Below are positions 5,736 to 7,086 of a stretch of DNA of 7,086 bases, piece by piece (position 1 is the stretch's first letter; every line of letters begins with the position of its first letter). The stretch covers positions 1 to 7,086 of the forward strand of contig DBDG01000013.1 of assembly GCA_002293475.1 (NCBI GenBank). The letters are read 5' to 3'. This DNA comes from Lachnospiraceae bacterium UBA938. GTDB taxonomy: Bacteria; Bacillota; Clostridia; Lachnospirales; Lachnospiraceae. Below the pieces are notes generated by a model, which searched no databases, had not been told where the DNA came from, and was given only the letters and a program-made list of their open reading frames with translations. Made by a program: the position numbers and the translations under genes.

Positions 5736-6665
5736 ATCCTCAAACAAAGGCGTAGAAAAATATCTTTCCGCAGTATCCGGCAAGATGGTCACCACCGTCT
5801 TCCCTTTACCCAGCTTACGCGCCAGCTTTATTGCCGCCGCCACGTTAGTTCCACTGGAAATACCACACATCAGCCCTTCCTTACGAGCCAGATCCTTAGC
5901 AGTATTAATAGCTTCCTCATCAGAAACCACATACACATCATCATAGATACCCTGATTCAGATTACCCGGTATCAGTCCATCACCTATCCCCATCTGAATA
6001 TGAGTCCCAATATTCCCGCCGGCCAGAATCGCGGCATTTTCCGGTTCCACCGCCCATATCTCAATATCCGGATTCAGCGCTTTCAAAACCTCACCGATAC
6101 CGCTGATAGACCCACCAGTACCGATCCCAGAACAAAACCCATGAACAGGTCCCGCCACCTGCTCCAAAATCTCCAAAGCCGTGTGATGTTTATGCACCAT
6201 CGGATTAGCCGGATTCTCAAACTGCTGCGGAATAAAAACATTATTATCCTCTTCCGCCATCCGCAATGCCGTATTCAGACATTCCTCGATACATTCGCCA
6301 ATATTGCCGCCATCATGCACCAGAATCACTTCCGCGCCATAATGCCTCACCAGTTTCCGACGTTCCTCCGAAACCGAATCCGGCATAATAATAATCGTCC
6401 GGTAACCCTTTACCGCCCCGATCAAAGCCAGCCCAATTCCCTGATTACCGCTGGTCGGCTCCACAATCACAGTATCCTTCGACAGCTTACCTTCCTTTTC
6501 CGCCTGAACAATCATATTATAAGCAGTACGTGTCTTAATCGAGCCGCCCACATTCAATCCTTCAAACTTAACCAGCACTTCCCCGCAATCAGGATAATCC
6601 ACCATCCGCCGCAGCCGTATCATCGGTGTATAACCAATAGCATCCAATATTGAATCACAGATCAT
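5730..6665 (-). CDS. cysK: PLP-dependent cysteine synthase family protein (possible H2S-releasing cysteine lyase)
   Basis: A 311-residue fold-type II PLP enzyme of the CysK/cystathionine beta-synthase family, cytoplasmic. The Schiff-base Lys is Lys44 in GGSIKTR (the family usually has GGSVKDR). The substrate-carboxylate loop is TSGNQ (71-75, usually TSGNT). The QQFENPAN segment (147-154), the phosphate-binding GIGTGGSISG (180-189) and GISSG (268-272) are present. The expected activity is cysteine formation from O-acetylserine and sulfide. However, Asp229 in GIGDG replaces the usual Ala of GIGAG. In Fusobacterium Fn1055 an unusual active-site Asp is essential for converting cysteine and water to serine and H2S, so that reaction must be considered. 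The start at 6665 has AGGAGG (6677-6672) 6 nt upstream. It is followed by the minisatellite and leuC, probably in one transcript. Confidence 0.9.
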   Translation of the reverse strand: MICDSILDAIGYTPMIRLRRMVDYPDCGEVLVKFEGLNVGGSIKTRTAYNMIVQAEKEGKLSKDTVIVEPTSGNQGIGLALIGAVKGYRTIIIMPDSVSEERRKLVRHYGAEVILVHDGGNIGECIEECLNTALRMAEEDNNVFIPQQFENPANPMVHKHHTALEILEQVAGPVHGFCSGIGTGGSISGIGEVLKALNPDIEIWAVEPENAAILAGGNIGTHIQMGIGDGLIPGNLNQGIYDDVYVVSDEEAINTAKDLARKEGLMCGISSGTNVAAAIKLARKLGKGKTVVTILPDTAERYFSTPLFEDF

Positions 6666-6680
6666 ACCGTGCCTCCTATC

Positions 6681-6776
6681 TTAAATCAACAACCCTATCC
6701 ATCCAATCCTGTCATACAACCTTTCATCCAACTTTTCATCCAACTTTTCATCCAACTTTTCGTCCAAACCTGTCAT
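6681..6776 (-). CDS. Possible 31-codon leader peptide with LDEK repeats
   Basis: An open frame starts at ATG 6776 and stops at TAA 6683-6681, 15 nt before the cysK start. It encodes three LDEK tetrapeptides, one LDER and one LYDR, then a short hydrophobic tail (IGWIGLLI). AGGG lies 5 nt upstream of the ATG, a weak ribosome site. The same frame is open from an earlier ATG at 6830 (49 residues), which lies in the arm of the large inverted repeat and has no visible ribosome site. It has only one Cys, in the upstream extension, so it does not look like a classical cysteine attenuator. It may be fortuitous coding across a minisatellite. Confidence 0.3.
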   Translation of the reverse strand: MTGLDEKLDEKLDEKLDERLYDRIGWIGLLI

Positions 6777-6780
6777 ACAA
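6708..6780 (-). repeat. 12-bp tandem repeat in the cysK leader
   Basis: Minus-strand units run TTGGACGAAAAG (6767-6756), TTGGATGAAAAG twice (6755-6732), TTGGATGAAAGG (6731-6720) and TTGTATGACAGG (6719-6708). A second exact TTGTATGACAGG lies at 6780-6769, offset by one base from the main array. So identical 12-mers bracket the array. The five main units are in register with the codons of the small open frame. Confidence 0.9.
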
Positions 6781-6822
6781 ACCCTGATGTCACTCCCCAA
6801 ACCTACCAGTTGCAAATACCGA

Positions 6823-7068
6823 ATCGCCATATTGCCCAAGCATCATCTGCTCAGGTGACTTGCGGTAGAAAATTAGTGCATCTTAGCTTCTCACTCAAAA
6901 TAAACCTAGCTATGGTCGGACACGGAGGTCCGAGCAAGGCTTCATGCGCCATGGATGGCGCTTGAACGCCGGTAGCGGGAACCGCCAAATCTTGGGGGTG
7001 AGAAGCTTAGTTGCACTTATTTTCGTGAGCCGGAACCGGAGCAGATGATGCTTGGGCAATATGGCGAT
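6823..7068 (+). ncRNA. Candidate structured RNA with a long closing stem
   Basis: The arms 6823-6852 and 7039-7068 are perfect 30-bp reverse complements. After an internal loop, 6868-6894 pairs with 6998-7024 over 27 positions, with 24 Watson-Crick pairs and three T-T mismatches. Inside are smaller hairpins: TCGGAC/GTCCGA (6916-6921 and 6928-6933), GCGCCA/TGGCGC (6946-6951 and 6956-6961, extended outward by TCA/TGA), GCGG-GAA-CCGC (6975-6985) and CCAA-ATC-TTGG (6985-6995). The stem mismatches are U-U if the plus strand is transcribed but A-A on the minus strand, which favours a plus-strand RNA. I see no clear promoter or terminator. The raiA motif of Firmicutes is the best named candidate I can offer, unverified. 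A hairpin-type mobile element is the alternative. Confidence 0.6.
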
Positions 7069-7086
7069 GACCAGTACGCAACACAG

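Noticed and set aside
6000..6653. Plus-strand open frame of 217 codons opposite cysK
   Set aside because: A shadow of a well-supported gene: composition is rich in His, Arg, Asn and Pro from reverse reading, with no recognisable domain.
6669..6965. Plus-strand open frame of 98 codons
   Set aside because: It reads through the 12-bp repeats (FIQL repeats) and the hairpin element, has no ribosome site, and resembles nothing; a by-product of the repeat composition.
6821..7070. Insertion sequence or MITE with target duplication
   Set aside because: The only flanking match is a 2-bp GA on each side, which is not significant. No transposase is present, and the U-U mismatch pattern suits an RNA better. 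Kept as an alternative, not called.

Overview
The window looks like a chromosomal segment of a Clostridia-type Firmicute, probably in or near the Lachnospiraceae. This rests on strong AGGAGG ribosome sites, the two-subunit clostridial/archaeal form of isopropylmalate isomerase, a NusG_II/Gx-transporter pair, and S8-type exoprotease relatives of a kind common in gut Clostridia. The genus is not determined. Every convincing protein gene lies on the minus strand, so transcription runs from high to low coordinates; the description below follows that direction.

Region 7086-6666 (no conventional gene). A long imperfect inverted repeat (arms 6823-6894 and 6998-7068) encloses about 100 bases of smaller hairpins and looks like a structured non-coding RNA, more plausibly on the plus strand. 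Next to it is a 12-bp tandem repeat, which in one minus frame encodes LDEK-type tetrapeptides in a short open frame ending just before cysK.

Region 6665-3769 (amino-acid metabolism). A cysK-like PLP enzyme is followed by leuC and leuD, each with a consensus ribosome site. A 16-bp minisatellite fills the cysK-leuC gap and runs into the cysK stop codon. leuC and leuD are tightly coupled. A strong terminator follows leuD. The cysK product carries an Asp where ordinary O-acetylserine sulfhydrylases have Ala (GIGDG instead of GIGAG), a change that in Fusobacterium Fn1055 goes with H2S-releasing cysteine hydroxyl-lyase activity.

Region 3620-2662 (membrane pair). A NusG_II-domain protein with one membrane anchor overlaps a Gx-transporter-family membrane protein. 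This pair recurs in Firmicutes beside redox and flavin-electron-transfer genes. A weak terminator follows.

Region 2620-2501 contains a compact promoter-to-terminator unit that could make a short RNA of about 85 nt.

Region 2395-1 holds three tandem, head-to-tail, truncated relatives of an S8 (subtilisin-like) protease gene. Two keep about 300 open codons (signal segment, Ig-like domain, propeptide) and stop at the junction with the protease domain. All three are damaged at nearly the same point, and none shows a catalytic domain within the window. They are either decaying duplicates or free-standing secreted propeptides.
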